DNA of 64,000 nucleotides from an uncultured Clostridia bacterium. Lineage in GTDB: Bacteria; Bacillota; Clostridia; Oscillospirales; Acutalibacteraceae. Location of the stretch: NCBI GenBank assembly GCA_947630285.1, contig CANRHD010000002.1, positions 62,001-126,000 on the forward strand. The letters run 5' to 3'. The translations under genes and the position numbers were made by a program. Below are positions 24,764 through 34,475 of the stretch, in pieces (positions within the stretch are counted from its first letter, which is position 1; every line of letters starts with the position of its first letter). Under the pieces are notes generated by a model, which was not told where the DNA came from, searched no databases, and was given only the letters and a program-made list of their open reading frames with translations.

Positions 24764-26305
24764 TTACTCATCGTCCTTATTACTGCTGTTTGCACGCAAC
24801 GCCTCAATGGAATTTGCCCTGTGCTGTGCGTCGGTTTCAGCAAGATATATTTTTTTGTTGTTGTCGTGCAGGAAGTAGTTGTAATTTGTATCCTTGGGAT
24901 ACAGGGCGGCGTGAATTGCGTCGTTTCCGGGGTTGCATATAGCGCCTACGGGAAGTCCCTCGCATTTATATGTGCTGTAATTTTCCATATAATTTGTAAG
25001 GGCTGTCGAATCGGTAACATTCTTTGAAATGTACTCGTTTACATAATCGCTTGTGGCGTTACTCTGAAGAGTGGGATATATTCCCGGCTTTGAAAGCCTG
25101 TTATGGAATACCGAGGAAACGAGCGGCATCTGCGAGCTTCCGTAAGCCTCCTTTTCAATAAGCGAGGCCAAGGTTATTACATCATCGACGCTCATATTAA
25201 GCTTTTTTGCCTGCTCGGCGTATTGCTTGGTCCACTTTTTGGCGAAATTGTCCAGGAACTTACGCACAACATTTGCGGCGTTTTCGCCCACATAAAACTC
25301 ATAGGTGTCGGGATAAAGATAACCCTCAAGAAGCTGGAAGCGGTCTGACTTGTTGTCAAGCTCGGCTATGAAGCTGTATTCCTTGCTGAAATCCACGCTC
25401 TTTATGGTGGCGTAGAAAGACTTAGCGGTGCAAACCTCATTTTTCTCAAGCTTATCGGCAATCTGCATTATTGTATAGCCCTCGGGGAAAGCCAAGGTGA
25501 CGGTCTCGCCGGAAATCGGCTTTTCCTTAAATGCGGAAAGCATATTTTCAAGACCCATGCTCGGCGTAAGGTAATATATTCCCGTAAGGTAGTTATCGTC
25601 ACGGTATTGCATAAACTTTGCAAATACCATACAGAAATACTTGTGCTTTATAAGGTGGTTATCCTTTAAAATATCTATAGCCTTGTTGGTATCTATCGAA
25701 GTGGGAAGATTTACCGTTACGATATTCTCGCTGTCCCGTCTTATCGCCAGAACATCATTGATACAGCTTATGGTGTAGCTTGAAATCAAAATTGCAATGA
25801 CGGTGCATACAAGCACGACCAAAATGGCATTCTTTCTCTCTTTTATAAAGGCTTTGAAATCAAATTTCTTCCTCTTTCTCTTTGCGCCGCTCTTTTTTGC
25901 AACATTTGCGCCGCCCGTTCTGCGCTTGGGCGAGGCGGTCTGCTGCGCCTGATTTATGGGAGAATACTGTCCTCTCCTCTGCTGATTGGCGCTCCTTTGA
26001 GCGTCGGGAGTTCTGCCGTAAACGGTAGGAGCGGTCTTTCCCGTCTCCCTTTTGGCGCTCTGAGTTGTTCTGCCGGCAGAAGGCCTTTTTTGCACAGCGC
26101 TTTGCTTTCTTCTGTCCGCAGGCTCCGTTCTCCTGTAGCCCTGGGCGTTTGCCATACGCTGGGGTCTGCTCGGGCTGAACTCTTCGTCAAGTCCTTTTAT
26201 ATCCAGTTTAAACTCGCCGTTGGCTTTTTTCTCCTTGTTTTCGGACGGAGAAATTTTTTCTATAGAGCTTAACAAATCATCATAAGCGCTGTCGTTCTTA
26301 TTCAT
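24764..26305 (-). CDS. mltG: Endolytic murein transglycosylase
   Basis: 513 residues. A long basic, Q/R/A/S-rich cytoplasmic region (about 1-155) precedes one membrane segment (about 163-185). The YceG domain follows, with the catalytic Glu in ASLIEKEAYG (about residue 381) and VFHNRL. MltG cuts nascent glycan strands at the outer membrane face and so limits their length. It overlaps the FTHF cyclo-ligase gene by 4 bp at the end of the tmk operon. The low-complexity N-terminal part is longer than in model bacteria. Confidence 0.92.
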   Translation of the reverse strand: MNKNDSAYDDLLSSIEKISPSENKEKKANGEFKLDIKGLDEEFSPSRPQRMANAQGYRRTEPADRRKQSAVQKRPSAGRTTQSAKRETGKTAPTVYGRTPDAQRSANQQRRGQYSPINQAQQTASPKRRTGGANVAKKSGAKRKRKKFDFKAFIKERKNAILVVLVCTVIAILISSYTISCINDVLAIRRDSENIVTVNLPTSIDTNKAIDILKDNHLIKHKYFCMVFAKFMQYRDDNYLTGIYYLTPSMGLENMLSAFKEKPISGETVTLAFPEGYTIMQIADKLEKNEVCTAKSFYATIKSVDFSKEYSFIAELDNKSDRFQLLEGYLYPDTYEFYVGENAANVVRKFLDNFAKKWTKQYAEQAKKLNMSVDDVITLASLIEKEAYGSSQMPLVSSVFHNRLSKPGIYPTLQSNATSDYVNEYISKNVTDSTALTNYMENYSTYKCEGLPVGAICNPGNDAIHAALYPKDTNYNYFLHDNNKKIYLAETDAQHRANSIEALRANSSNKDDE

Positions 26306-26913
26306 CGGTTTCTGCCTCCTTTCGGCTCATTTGTAATGATAACCTTGCTTTGAGTTACTATTTTTTCAACACGCCTGTCGTACTTTCCGTGCGGCAAGCT
26401 TTCCTTTACACATTCATTATAACACAAACCAAGCGTTTTTCCTGAAAATTTTGCTAAAAACCTGTCGTAATATCCCTTTCCGAAGCCCAGTCTGTAGCCA
26501 GAGAGGTCAAACATAAGGGCAGGAACTATGCAGACGGCGCCCGTGAAATCCTCAAGCCTCTCGCACTTTTCCGCCAGAGGCTCCAACACCGAAAACATTC
26601 CGCTTTCAAGGCAGGAAAAGCCGTCTATAAGGTAAAATTCCATATTCCTTGTACCCTCGACGCATTTCGGCACGGCAACCCTTTTCCCGTCCTTCAACGC
26701 CGTTTCGATGATATATCTTGTGTCCACCTCTATATCGGTTGAAACATAAAGAAGTATGCACTCTGCGTCACGGTACTGCCACATATTTAAGAATTTATTT
26801 TCGATTTTTCTGTCAATTCTCGCCTTTTCCTCTTTTGAAAGGGACAGCCTGTAGTCTTTTGAAAGGCGTCTGAGCTTGTCCTTGACAGGTCTTATGTCGT
26901 TAGCTGTGTTCAT
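26302..26913 (-). CDS. 5-formyltetrahydrofolate cyclo-ligase
   Basis: 203 residues, usual length. ATP-binding and folate motifs are seen in RLSKDYRLSLSKEEKARID, YVSTDIEVDTRYII and the signature LGFGKGYYDRFL. It converts 5-formyl-THF to 5,10-methenyl-THF using ATP, recovering one-carbon units. Overlaps both neighbours by 4 bp, so it is firmly in the tmk-mltG operon. Confidence 0.92.
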   Translation of the reverse strand: MNTANDIRPVKDKLRRLSKDYRLSLSKEEKARIDRKIENKFLNMWQYRDAECILLYVSTDIEVDTRYIIETALKDGKRVAVPKCVEGTRNMEFYLIDGFSCLESGMFSVLEPLAEKCERLEDFTGAVCIVPALMFDLSGYRLGFGKGYYDRFLAKFSGKTLGLCYNECVKESLPHGKYDRRVEKIVTQSKVIITNEPKGGRNR

Positions 26914-27452
26914 ATTGCCTGAATTTTTCTTTTAAGCTCCTGTGCTTCTTCATTTCCCAAAAACGCCGAAACTATTTCAAGCCCGAACTGCGTTGCGACG
27001 CCCATACCCTTTGCGGTTATGATTTTGCCGTCTCTCACAACGCTGTCGTTTGAAAGCTCGGCGCCGTCAAGCTCTTTTTCATAGCCGGGGAAGCAAACCG
27101 CCTTTTTCCCCTTTAAATAACCCTTGTGACCGAGTATTGACGGAGCGGCGCAGATAGCGCAAATATATTTGCTGTTCTGATAGGCATAGTCGATAAACGC
27201 CTGAACGGTTTTATTTTTTTCAAGGTTTTCCGTTCCCGGCATACCACCCGGAAGAATTATGCCGTCAAAAAATTCGGGTATTTCAAGACCGGTAGTGGAC
27301 AAATCGCAAACCACCGTTACGCCGTGAGCGCCCGTGATGAAATTATCGCCCACTCCGACGGTTTTAACGCTTAACTGAGTTCTTCTTAAAAGGTCAAGCG
27401 GAGCGAGCGCCTCAACCTCTTCAAAGCCCTCGGCCAAAAACATATAAAGCAT
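26910..27452 (-). CDS. DJ-1/PfpI family protein
   Basis: 180 residues. The fold is marked by AEGFEEVEALAPLDLLRR (the acidic partner) and ICAICAAPSILG with the nucleophile Cys in the elbow. Members include chaperone-like, deglycase and glyoxalase-like proteins; no specific activity can be assigned. Co-transcribed with the cyclo-ligase (4-bp overlap). Confidence 0.9.
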   Translation of the reverse strand: MLYMFLAEGFEEVEALAPLDLLRRTQLSVKTVGVGDNFITGAHGVTVVCDLSTTGLEIPEFFDGIILPGGMPGTENLEKNKTVQAFIDYAYQNSKYICAICAAPSILGHKGYLKGKKAVCFPGYEKELDGAELSNDSVVRDGKIITAKGMGVATQFGLEIVSAFLGNEEAQELKRKIQAI

Positions 27453-27462
27453 ATTGGCACCT

Positions 27463-28212
27463 CTATTCCAATGTAATTCCCAAATATATATTATTATCGA
27501 AAGACCTGTTGTTTAAACACCTTATCATACCCTGCGGCCGAGCCTTTGACAAATTGTCCTCGGGCAGGCGCACATATATATTTTTACAGCCAGTTTTATG
27601 GCTTAATTCATTTGCCAGAGCCTTTATATTGCCTGAAAAAAAGCTGTTTATTCTTATGCCGTTGTCCGCATGGGAATAATCCGCGTAACCGTATTCGCAT
27701 AAAAGGGAACGGTTTTCGCAAAAGCGCTCGGCAAGCCTTATAATCTGCCCGTCCCAAGCGACATAGGGGTAGCTAAAGCCGTCTTTAATATCGGAAAAAT
27801 TAATCTCATCTCCGATATAAAAAGCCCTTTTAAAGCCGTTTTTTTCGTAATATGAGTACAGCTTTTCGTCGGCAGGGTGCAAAAAAAGCATATCGGCTTT
27901 TCTGTTTGCCGCCGTTTCGGCCGCAAAATCAATGAGCCTTGACATTATGCCCCTTTTTCTGTACCGCTTATCCGTCGCCGCCGCATACACGCAGTAGGCA
28001 CGGGCGTTTCGGGAGTTCGGAAAAACAATGCTTGCAGGTAAAAGAGAGAGCATAGACAATATTTTTCCGCCGTCATGGCAGACAGCAATATTTTCAAACT
28101 CCAGCACGCCGTCAAAAAAACAGTCTATATCGCTTTCACAGTCGCCGAAAGCGCTTTCCCAAAGCCTGTAAAGCTGTTGCTTATCAGATTTTTCAGCCAA
28201 ACGAAAATTCAT
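27463..28212 (-). CDS. GNAT-family N-acetyltransferase
   Basis: 249 residues. The acetyl-CoA pyrophosphate loop is in YAAATDKRYRKRGIMSRLIDFA, followed by FLHPADEKLYSYYEKNGFKRAF. The C-terminal ~90 residues form an extra domain of uncertain type. Substrate unknown. It lies 10 bp ahead of the DJ-1 gene and 2 bp after the DUF2156 gene. Confidence 0.86.
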   Translation of the reverse strand: MNFRLAEKSDKQQLYRLWESAFGDCESDIDCFFDGVLEFENIAVCHDGGKILSMLSLLPASIVFPNSRNARAYCVYAAATDKRYRKRGIMSRLIDFAAETAANRKADMLFLHPADEKLYSYYEKNGFKRAFYIGDEINFSDIKDGFSYPYVAWDGQIIRLAERFCENRSLLCEYGYADYSHADNGIRINSFFSGNIKALANELSHKTGCKNIYVRLPEDNLSKARPQGMIRCLNNRSFDNNIYLGITLE

Positions 28213-28214
28213 AA

Positions 28215-29105
28215 TCAGCCCTTAAGCACCGCCCTGTATTTAGGCAGTATAATTGCGGGATTGTACGAAAGCTTTGCCTTCCTTAAACCCTCGTCGCCCG
28301 TATCGTCCTCTCGGTTTATGTATTTATAGGAAAAAAGCTCATGCTCGCAAAACTGCTGGTTTATCATAGGGTAAGCGCCCCTTATATCGGAATAAGCCTT
28401 TTCGGCATGAACGCAAAAGACCTCGCTGTTAATTTCCTCGCCGAAGGTATAGGCTATAACCTCGCCGTCCCTTCTCAGAAGTCCGCCCACAAAGCCGAGC
28501 TCTTCAAACTTAATAAACCCTCGCCTTATTGCGTCAAGTTCATCGTCAAGCGCCGCATCGTTCTCGCCGGCGTGGAGCTTTTCCCATTTTCTGTTCATTT
28601 CATAGCACTCGGCCAAATTTTCATGGGTTATTTTTTCGTAAGCCCAGTCAAAGTTATTTTTAAAGTATGTAATATGGTTTCTCTTTGAATGATATTTTCT
28701 GCCTGCAAGGTCTATGAGATCCTCGCAATTATAAATATAATCGAAATACGCCCTCTCCTCAACGAAGCTGAATTTACCCGGAAACAACGAGTCAAGCTCC
28801 GCCCTGCTTTTTGCGGTTAAGCAGTACATTTCAAGAGGGCCGTCGCCCTCGGCTTCGGAAAATCTTATCAGCTCCTCGACGGCGCTTTTCTTGTCTCCTG
28901 TTCCGCAGGGGTACAGATAACTTGATTTTTCGGTGCAATCCCGTGCCAAGAGTATGCCGTTAAAATCGGCTATCATATTCTTATAAACCCTTGACCAGAT
29001 GTAAAGGTTACCGAAGCAGTACTCGCACGCCTGCTCGCCGGACGCCCTCATTGCGTTCCTGACCCAAGCCATATCTGAAATTTCAGGCGTTCTGAACTCC
29101 AACAC
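28215..29105 (-). CDS. DUF2156 (LPG synthase C-terminal-like) protein
   Basis: 296 residues, soluble. The double-GNAT-type fold is suggested by CEYCFGNLYIWSRVYK, YDYIYN-like FDYIYNCEDLIDLAGRKYHSKRN, and CVHAEKAYSDIRGAYPMINQQF. It resembles the catalytic part of phosphatidylglycerol lysyltransferases without their membrane domain. Aminoacyl or acyl transfer is possible but not shown. It lies in the tmk operon between tmk and the GNAT gene. Confidence 0.82.
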   Translation of the reverse strand: MLEFRTPEISDMAWVRNAMRASGEQACEYCFGNLYIWSRVYKNMIADFNGILLARDCTEKSSYLYPCGTGDKKSAVEELIRFSEAEGDGPLEMYCLTAKSRAELDSLFPGKFSFVEERAYFDYIYNCEDLIDLAGRKYHSKRNHITYFKNNFDWAYEKITHENLAECYEMNRKWEKLHAGENDAALDDELDAIRRGFIKFEELGFVGGLLRRDGEVIAYTFGEEINSEVFCVHAEKAYSDIRGAYPMINQQFCEHELFSYKYINREDDTGDEGLRKAKLSYNPAIILPKYRAVLKG

Positions 29106-29110
29106 AAAAA

Positions 29111-29782
29111 CTATCTCCCGATTTTTTTAATTATTTCTCTGTAAATATTCTCGCCTATTTCCTCAATCGGCAAAGGATTTTCGCCGTCCGAGCATTTAAT
29201 TATGCTCCAGCCGAATTTTTCCGCCGCAAACATGGCCGCCTTACGGCATTTTTTCAAATATTCGACATCGGCCTCGTGTATATCCTTTTTGCTCTCGTTG
29301 CCGCCGTAACGCTTTGACATCAGCTTTTGCGAAATATCCACCGGCATATCGAGAAAAACCACAGCGTCGGGCTTTGGAATACGCATTTTAACATATTCGT
29401 AATCGGTAAGCCAGGAAAGATAACCGTCCCACTCGCTCTCGGGGAGCTTTACCGACTGGTGAACCGCATTTGAAGTTGTGTATCTGTCGGCGATAATTAC
29501 CGTGCCGCCAAGGTAATCCTTTTCCCAATGGCGTTTATAGCTTGCAAACCTGTCAACCGCATAAAAGGACGAGGCGGCGTAAATATTTACATCGTCCGCC
29601 TTTTTGCCGAAGCCGCCGTTAAGATACATTTTAACAAGCGTGCTTGACGGGTCGTCATAGTCGGGAAGCTTTATTTGCCTGACGGGAATATTTTTTGAAA
29701 TAAGCCTTTGCTTTAAAAGCTCAACCTGCGTCGATTTGCCGCTGCCGTCGAGCCCTTCTATTACTATCAGCGTTTGAGACAC
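29111..29782 (-). CDS. tmk: Thymidylate kinase
   Basis: 223 residues. P-loop EGLDGSGKSTQ, DRY-type motif IIADRYTTSNAVHQ and the PDAVVFLDMPVDIS segment are those of dTMP kinase, which makes dTDP for DNA synthesis. First gene of the operon tmk/DUF2156/GNAT/DJ-1/cyclo-ligase/mltG, with all gaps under 11 bp or overlapping. Confidence 0.9.
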   Translation of the reverse strand: MSQTLIVIEGLDGSGKSTQVELLKQRLISKNIPVRQIKLPDYDDPSSTLVKMYLNGGFGKKADDVNIYAASSFYAVDRFASYKRHWEKDYLGGTVIIADRYTTSNAVHQSVKLPESEWDGYLSWLTDYEYVKMRIPKPDAVVFLDMPVDISQKLMSKRYGGNESKKDIHEADVEYLKKCRKAAMFAAEKFGWSIIKCSDGENPLPIEEIGENIYREIIKKIGR

Positions 29783-30190
29783 TCTGCACCACCCGAATTA
29801 CTCCAATTATAATTATTTAATTATATCAGATATTTTTGCCTTTTACAATGATATTTAGAAAATTTAACATATTTTTAACGAAAGATTATTTTGCAAAATT
29901 TCCTGCAAAGGGAGTTAAAAACTAACTTAAAAAACTGCATAGTTAAAAATCAAATATTCAAAATTGACAAGCCGAAAGCTTTACATATTTTTAAATTAAA
30001 AACCTTGAAAATACGAGTTTTTAACAATTTGAACAGAGTTTTGAACAATTTGAATGTTGAAAAGTTTTTCCAAAAATCAACAAAAAATGTTCCAAAATGA
30101 CATCAAGCTTTAAAAAAATTCATTTTATTCAAAATAAAATATGCAACATTTTTTTGTCCCGGCTTCAAACCGAGTAAAATTACAACTAAA
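29783..30190. other. AT-rich intergenic region
   Basis: Highly AT-rich, with two near copies of TTTTGAACAATTTGAA at about 30019-30052. A K/N-rich frame at 29891-30100 is not convincing. It must contain the tmk promoter at its left edge; the rest shows nothing I can name. Confidence 0.45.
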
Positions 30191-30218
30191 AAGCTCCTCC
30201 CGATAGCAGGGAGGAGCC
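30191..30218 (-). terminator. Terminator of the adaptor-permease operon
   Basis: Perfect arms GCTCCTCCC / GGGAGGAGC with a TTTTT run on the minus strand, 23 bp after the permease stop. Confidence 0.88.
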
Positions 30219-30240
30219 GTAAAGCGAATGTAAACGCCCG

Positions 30241-31482
30241 TCAATCTCTTCTCAAGGCTTCGATAGGCGGCATTTTGGCGGCCTTCCTTGCCGGATATAC
30301 GCCGAAAACTATACCTATGAACGACGAGAAGCCTATCGCAAGCGCAACCGTGGAAAATTTAACATACAGCGGAATTTTCATAATGGTTGAAATCAATGCC
30401 GCACCTGCCACACCCAAAAGCAGACCGATAAGACCGCCTATGGCGCAGAGTATGACCGACTCGGTGAGGAATTGGAACAGGATATTGGAGGTCTTTGCGC
30501 CCAACGCCTTTCTTATGCCTATTTCCCTTGTACGCTCGGTAATGGAAACGAGCATAATGTTCATAACGCCGATACCGCCGACAACAAGCGAAATTGCGCT
30601 TACCGCCGCAATAAATATTGTGAAAACATTTATTACCGTATCGAGCAGGTCGATATATGTCGCCATATTATTTAAGATATAGCAGTCCTTATCATAATTA
30701 TTGTGTCTTGCCCTTATTCTGTTAAGCGCCGCATTGCCGGCGGTGTCAAGCTCGTTTTCATCGGAAGCTATTATATAAACGGTGTCGTACCTGTCGCTCA
30801 TGCCCATAACATTTGTGGCGAATTTAAGCGGCACCAAAATCATACCGCCCGATATTGAAGCTCCGCCCATGGCCTGCATGGACTCCATCATTTCCTCGGA
30901 ATCGCTGCCGAAGGTGCTTGCCATATCGGTAACTCCGATAATCTTAATGCTTGTATTCACATCGCCGACGGTATAGTTAATATACTTACCTACGCAGTTT
31001 TTTTCGTCAAAGAACTGGAGCGCAGAGGAGGAGTCGATAATGCACACCGCCTTGCCTGCCTGCGCCTCGGCCTCGGTAAAATACCTGCCGTAGACGCACT
31101 CGCCGCCCATTACATAACGCAGTTCTTCGTTGCCGCCCATCACAAGGCCTATGCCCGTTTGCTTGTCGGTGCTTATAGAGCCCATTGACATTACGACGGG
31201 TGAAACATAGTCTACCGTTTCAAGGGATTTTATCGCCTCAATATCATTGTCGGTAATGTAATCGGAATTTGTAGCGGTGGTTGCGTCAACCGCAATGGTT
31301 ATTGCGCTTGAGCCCATTTCCCTTATCATACCGACTATATAATCCCTGCCGCCGTTGCCCACGGTGACAATGGCGATAACCGAAGCTACGCCTATAATTA
31401 TACCGAGCATAGTCAAAAGCGACCGCATAAGATTTGTTCTGATGCTGAAAATCGCAATTCTTATATTTTCTTTAATATTCAA
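30241..31482 (-). CDS. MacB-like ABC transporter permease (FtsX family)
   Basis: 413 residues, four membrane segments: one near the N terminus (about 18-42), then an extracellular MacB periplasmic-core domain, then three C-terminal helices (FtsX). LLTMLGIIIGVASVIAIVTVGNG and the end TEVRTREIGIRKALGA-type segment (ITERTREIGIRKALGAK) are diagnostic. Such permeases form mechanotransmitting pumps for peptides, antibiotics or lipoproteins together with an ATPase and an adaptor. The adaptor is 33 bp upstream; no ATPase gene is next to it. Confidence 0.9.
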   Translation of the reverse strand: MNIKENIRIAIFSIRTNLMRSLLTMLGIIIGVASVIAIVTVGNGGRDYIVGMIREMGSSAITIAVDATTATNSDYITDNDIEAIKSLETVDYVSPVVMSMGSISTDKQTGIGLVMGGNEELRYVMGGECVYGRYFTEAEAQAGKAVCIIDSSSALQFFDEKNCVGKYINYTVGDVNTSIKIIGVTDMASTFGSDSEEMMESMQAMGGASISGGMILVPLKFATNVMGMSDRYDTVYIIASDENELDTAGNAALNRIRARHNNYDKDCYILNNMATYIDLLDTVINVFTIFIAAVSAISLVVGGIGVMNIMLVSITERTREIGIRKALGAKTSNILFQFLTESVILCAIGGLIGLLLGVAGAALISTIMKIPLYVKFSTVALAIGFSSFIGIVFGVYPARKAAKMPPIEALRRD

Positions 31483-31515
31483 TTTTCAGCTCACCGCTTT
31501 CTGCCAATGCGAAAA

Positions 31516-33102
31516 TTATTTGTCCGTTAAAACTTCTTTTACGCTTATCTTATCGCCGTCCGCCATTGACGACTTGGGGTTATCAATAACGGTTTCGCCT
31601 ATTTCAAGACCCTCAAGCAACTCATAGTAATCGTCCGAATATGAACCCACCGTGATTTTCTTTTTGGTTACCTCGTTGTCCTCGTTCACGGTAAACACAT
31701 AGTTTACGCCGTCCTCGGTGACAACAGCGTCAATGGGAAGAACCTTGACGCCGGATATTTTTTCGGTATCTATGCTGATATCCACATCAAAGCCTATGAC
31801 TATCTTTTCATCGGGATTTGTTATCTTAATCTTAACAAGCGCACCGTTTGAGCTGTTTGAAGCGCTTCCCGTAAAGGTGGAAGCTAAAGTGCTTATATCT
31901 ATCGAGGACGAGCTTGTTGCGGTAGCGCTTACATATACGACCTCGCCGTTATAGACATTTCCGAGGGACGAAACCTTAACCTTTTGTCCCTTTTTGATAT
32001 TGAGTAAATCGTATTTGCCTACGGAGAAGTCCGCAATAAGGGCGCCCGAATCCTCAAGCACAATTCCCGTGCCTGCACCCTGGTTGCCGGAGGACACCGT
32101 GCCGAGTATGTCGGAGAGTATCGAACTCATATCGGAGTCGCCGGAAACAAGGCCCATAATCGAGGACAGGTCGGTTGTTGTGGAGGTTTTTGTCTCGGGC
32201 AGGAAAATCTCGCCGGGAGTGAGGTTTACTTCGGTTATAATTCCGTCCGCACCGGCAGTCCAGCCGTTTCTCAGCTCGTTTACCATAGCCTTGTAATTTT
32301 CATAATCGGCCTTTTTGCTTTCCATAACCGATTTATAAATATCGGAGGCCGTTCCCTCCGCCTGCATTTCATAGAGCGAAATCTGTGCTTCAAGCATTTG
32401 CTTTTGAGACTGCTTTTGCTCAAGGGTAAATTCCTTTGCGGTTTTTGAATCGAGTATAGCGTCCTCAAGATTTGAGCTTGAGCCCAAACCCGTCAGAGCG
32501 GAGAGTATATCGCTTATCATTCCCTGCGAAAAGCCTCCCGAAGACAGGCCGCCGGCTATCGACTCCTCACTTGAAGCGTCAACGCTTCCGGCAGAAACAT
32601 TTTCCGCCGCATCTATATCGTTTTGAAGCTGGGCTATTTCGCCGTCAAGCGCCTGCATTTTGCTCCTTGCAACTGCTATATTCTGTTTTGCCTGCTCTGC
32701 GTCGGAAACGCTTTTTTTGTATGCGGCGGCGCTTTTTTCATAGGCTTCGCTGTACTGTGCAAGCGTTGCCGAAAGCGGCGAGGTATCGAAGCTTGCAAGC
32801 TTGTCGCCCTTTTTCACCCTGTCGCCCACGCCGACAAACACTTCCTTAACCTTTACGCCGTTTGCCGCACTGTAAGTGAGCGTGTTATCAGACGATACCG
32901 TGCCCTTGGTTTCGTAAGTGGTCTGAATATCGCCCTGATAGATTTTTGAAACATTGTATTCGGGCAGCGGTTCGGGTTTAAAGTTTGTATAAACCACATA
33001 GACAACAAGCGCAGCAATTACTGCTGCCGCCGCAATAAGGCCCACCTGCCTGCCCCTGCTCATTTTTTTAAATTTACTAAGCAAAAAAGTCACCGCTTTC
33101 AA
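31516..33102 (-). CDS. MacA/HlyD-like membrane fusion (adaptor) protein
   Basis: 528 residues. An N-terminal membrane anchor (about 18-40) is followed by a lipoyl/barrel-sandwich half (VKKGDKLASFDTSPL), a long coiled coil (about 120-290, with a Ser/Gly-rich insert GSVDASSEESIAGGLSSGG), the second lipoyl half (WTAGADGIITEVNLTPGEIF) and beta-barrel parts. It couples to the MacB-like permease downstream. The Ser/Gly-rich inserts make it longer than the usual ~400 residues. Confidence 0.86.
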   Translation of the reverse strand: MKAVTFLLSKFKKMSRGRQVGLIAAAAVIAALVVYVVYTNFKPEPLPEYNVSKIYQGDIQTTYETKGTVSSDNTLTYSAANGVKVKEVFVGVGDRVKKGDKLASFDTSPLSATLAQYSEAYEKSAAAYKKSVSDAEQAKQNIAVARSKMQALDGEIAQLQNDIDAAENVSAGSVDASSEESIAGGLSSGGFSQGMISDILSALTGLGSSSNLEDAILDSKTAKEFTLEQKQSQKQMLEAQISLYEMQAEGTASDIYKSVMESKKADYENYKAMVNELRNGWTAGADGIITEVNLTPGEIFLPETKTSTTTDLSSIMGLVSGDSDMSSILSDILGTVSSGNQGAGTGIVLEDSGALIADFSVGKYDLLNIKKGQKVKVSSLGNVYNGEVVYVSATATSSSSIDISTLASTFTGSASNSSNGALVKIKITNPDEKIVIGFDVDISIDTEKISGVKVLPIDAVVTEDGVNYVFTVNEDNEVTKKKITVGSYSDDYYELLEGLEIGETVIDNPKSSMADGDKISVKEVLTDK

Positions 33103-33217
33103 AAAAATTACAACCGGAGATTCATATTTGTTCGTTTTTATACATAGTATATTTTACTATTAATTTTGTAATCGGTGTGTTAATAAACTATTAATTTTTT
33201 TCAGAAAGAAAGGCAAA

Positions 33218-33721
33218 ATGAAAAAAACGAAAAAATTTTTAATCATTTTTTTATCCGTACTCTTATTAAGCGCCTGTTCAAGGCAAAGATACATAAGCCA
33301 GAACGATTTTGTAAGCAGATTTAACCAAGGCTCCCAAAGCGTAAAGCTCGGTGAGGACAAATACTACGAAAAGGACAATGAATTCTGCTTTTTTGCAGGC
33401 TCCGACAGCCTCAGGGAAGTTCTGATCTCGCTTAAGCAAAACGAAAAATTATATGTTGTCTGCGCCGAGATGACGGTTATAAAGGACTCAAAAGCCCTTG
33501 ACGACACGCAAAGGGACGAACTGCTGAAAACCGTTTCGTCAATGCTGAGCGTTATCTGCAACTGCGAAGAATCGGAGGTTTCCGCCGAGCTTGCCGAAAC
33601 AGATTTTAACAGGGATAAATTTGATTTTAAGGACAACACCCAAAGCTTTGAAATTATGAAGGCAAAATGCTTTTTTTATTCAAACGGCGAGATGATATTT
33701 TTCAGGGTTGAAATAAAATAA
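33218..33721 (+). CDS. Hypothetical lipoprotein
   Basis: 167 residues. Basic start, hydrophobic stretch and lipobox LLSAC give a lipid-anchored protein with Cys about residue 20. The mature part is charged with no recognised motif. AGAAAGG lies ahead of the ATG. It is divergent from the adaptor gene and ends in a strong bidirectional terminator. Function unknown. Confidence 0.75.
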   Translation: MKKTKKFLIIFLSVLLLSACSRQRYISQNDFVSRFNQGSQSVKLGEDKYYEKDNEFCFFAGSDSLREVLISLKQNEKLYVVCAEMTVIKDSKALDDTQRDELLKTVSSMLSVICNCEESEVSAELAETDFNRDKFDFKDNTQSFEIMKAKCFFYSNGEMIFFRVEIK

Positions 33722-33722
33722 A

Positions 33723-33767
33723 ATATGCACCTCCTAAGCCTTGCCTTCGGAGGTGCGTATATTTTTG
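33723..33767. terminator. Bidirectional terminator
   Basis: Arms ATATGCACCTCC / GGAGGTGCGTAT (12 bp, one G-T) with T5 on the plus side, between two convergent genes. Confidence 0.85.
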
Positions 33768-33774
33768 TTTTAAA

Positions 33775-34293
33775 TCAGTCCTGCTTTTTCTTCTTTGAGA
33801 AGAGGATTTTATCAACGGGGAAATAGAGGAAGAACTGAATTGCTCCGCAGCATGCGCCGGAAATGGCTACCGCCGTGCTCTCGCCTACATATTTCATAAA
33901 GAAAGTGATAAGCGTGGGAGAAAGCCATGCGGAGAAGCAGATAAGCGCAATAGTGAATACTATGTAAATCGGGAGCGTTATAGCGACATTGGCGTCTGAA
34001 TTAAAGGTTTTATCCCTGTTAATAAAGAACGAGACAATCTGTGCGATAACATTACTGATGTTGGCGGCAAGCCAAATTCCGAGGCCGACCTCCGCAGTTG
34101 ATTTGAAAAGCCCCCAGTCAAACGCCTGAAGCTTAAAAGACTCCGACATAGGGAGCTTTATAAGGATAGGCAGGAAGGTCTGAATTACGAATGCGCCCAA
34201 AGAAACAACAATGAATTTGACAAACTGCCAAAGAGTTTCCATGCCCTTGCCCTTGGAAGCGGCAGCCTTGTCAATATCGTTTAATTTTGCCAT
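33775..34293 (-). CDS. GtrA-like membrane protein
   Basis: 172 residues, four predicted membrane helices, with VSFFINRDKTF matching the GtrA pattern of a short basic loop after helix 2. GtrA-type proteins are thought to move lipid-linked sugars or related precursors across the membrane in wall and surface glycan synthesis. The N-terminal ~20 residues and C-terminal KKKKQ are charged and cytoplasmic. Stands alone. Confidence 0.75.
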   Translation of the reverse strand: MAKLNDIDKAAASKGKGMETLWQFVKFIVVSLGAFVIQTFLPILIKLPMSESFKLQAFDWGLFKSTAEVGLGIWLAANISNVIAQIVSFFINRDKTFNSDANVAITLPIYIVFTIALICFSAWLSPTLITFFMKYVGESTAVAISGACCGAIQFFLYFPVDKILFSKKKKQD

Positions 34294-34430
34294 AGTTAAA
34301 TCTCCTGTTCATATAAAATTTCTAACAGAGATTATTTTAACATATCAAATTGCAGTTTGCAACTGTTATTTTAGCAATCTTTGCGTAAAACAGCGCCCCG
34401 TCCGCCGCAATAGCTTTTAAAAACAAAAAC

Positions 34431-34463
34431 AGAGGGCCGGCCGTTTCGGCAAAGCCCCCTGAA
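34431..34463 (-). terminator. Terminator of valS
   Basis: Arms CAGGGGGC / GGCCCTCTG-type with one mismatch, then TTTTTGTTTTT on the minus strand, 13 bp after the valS stop. Confidence 0.75.
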
Positions 34464-34475
34464 ATACGGATACTG

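Noticed and set aside
29891..30100. 69-codon K/N-rich plus-strand frame
   Set aside because: No ribosome site, composition follows the AT-rich intergenic DNA, and no motif is visible.
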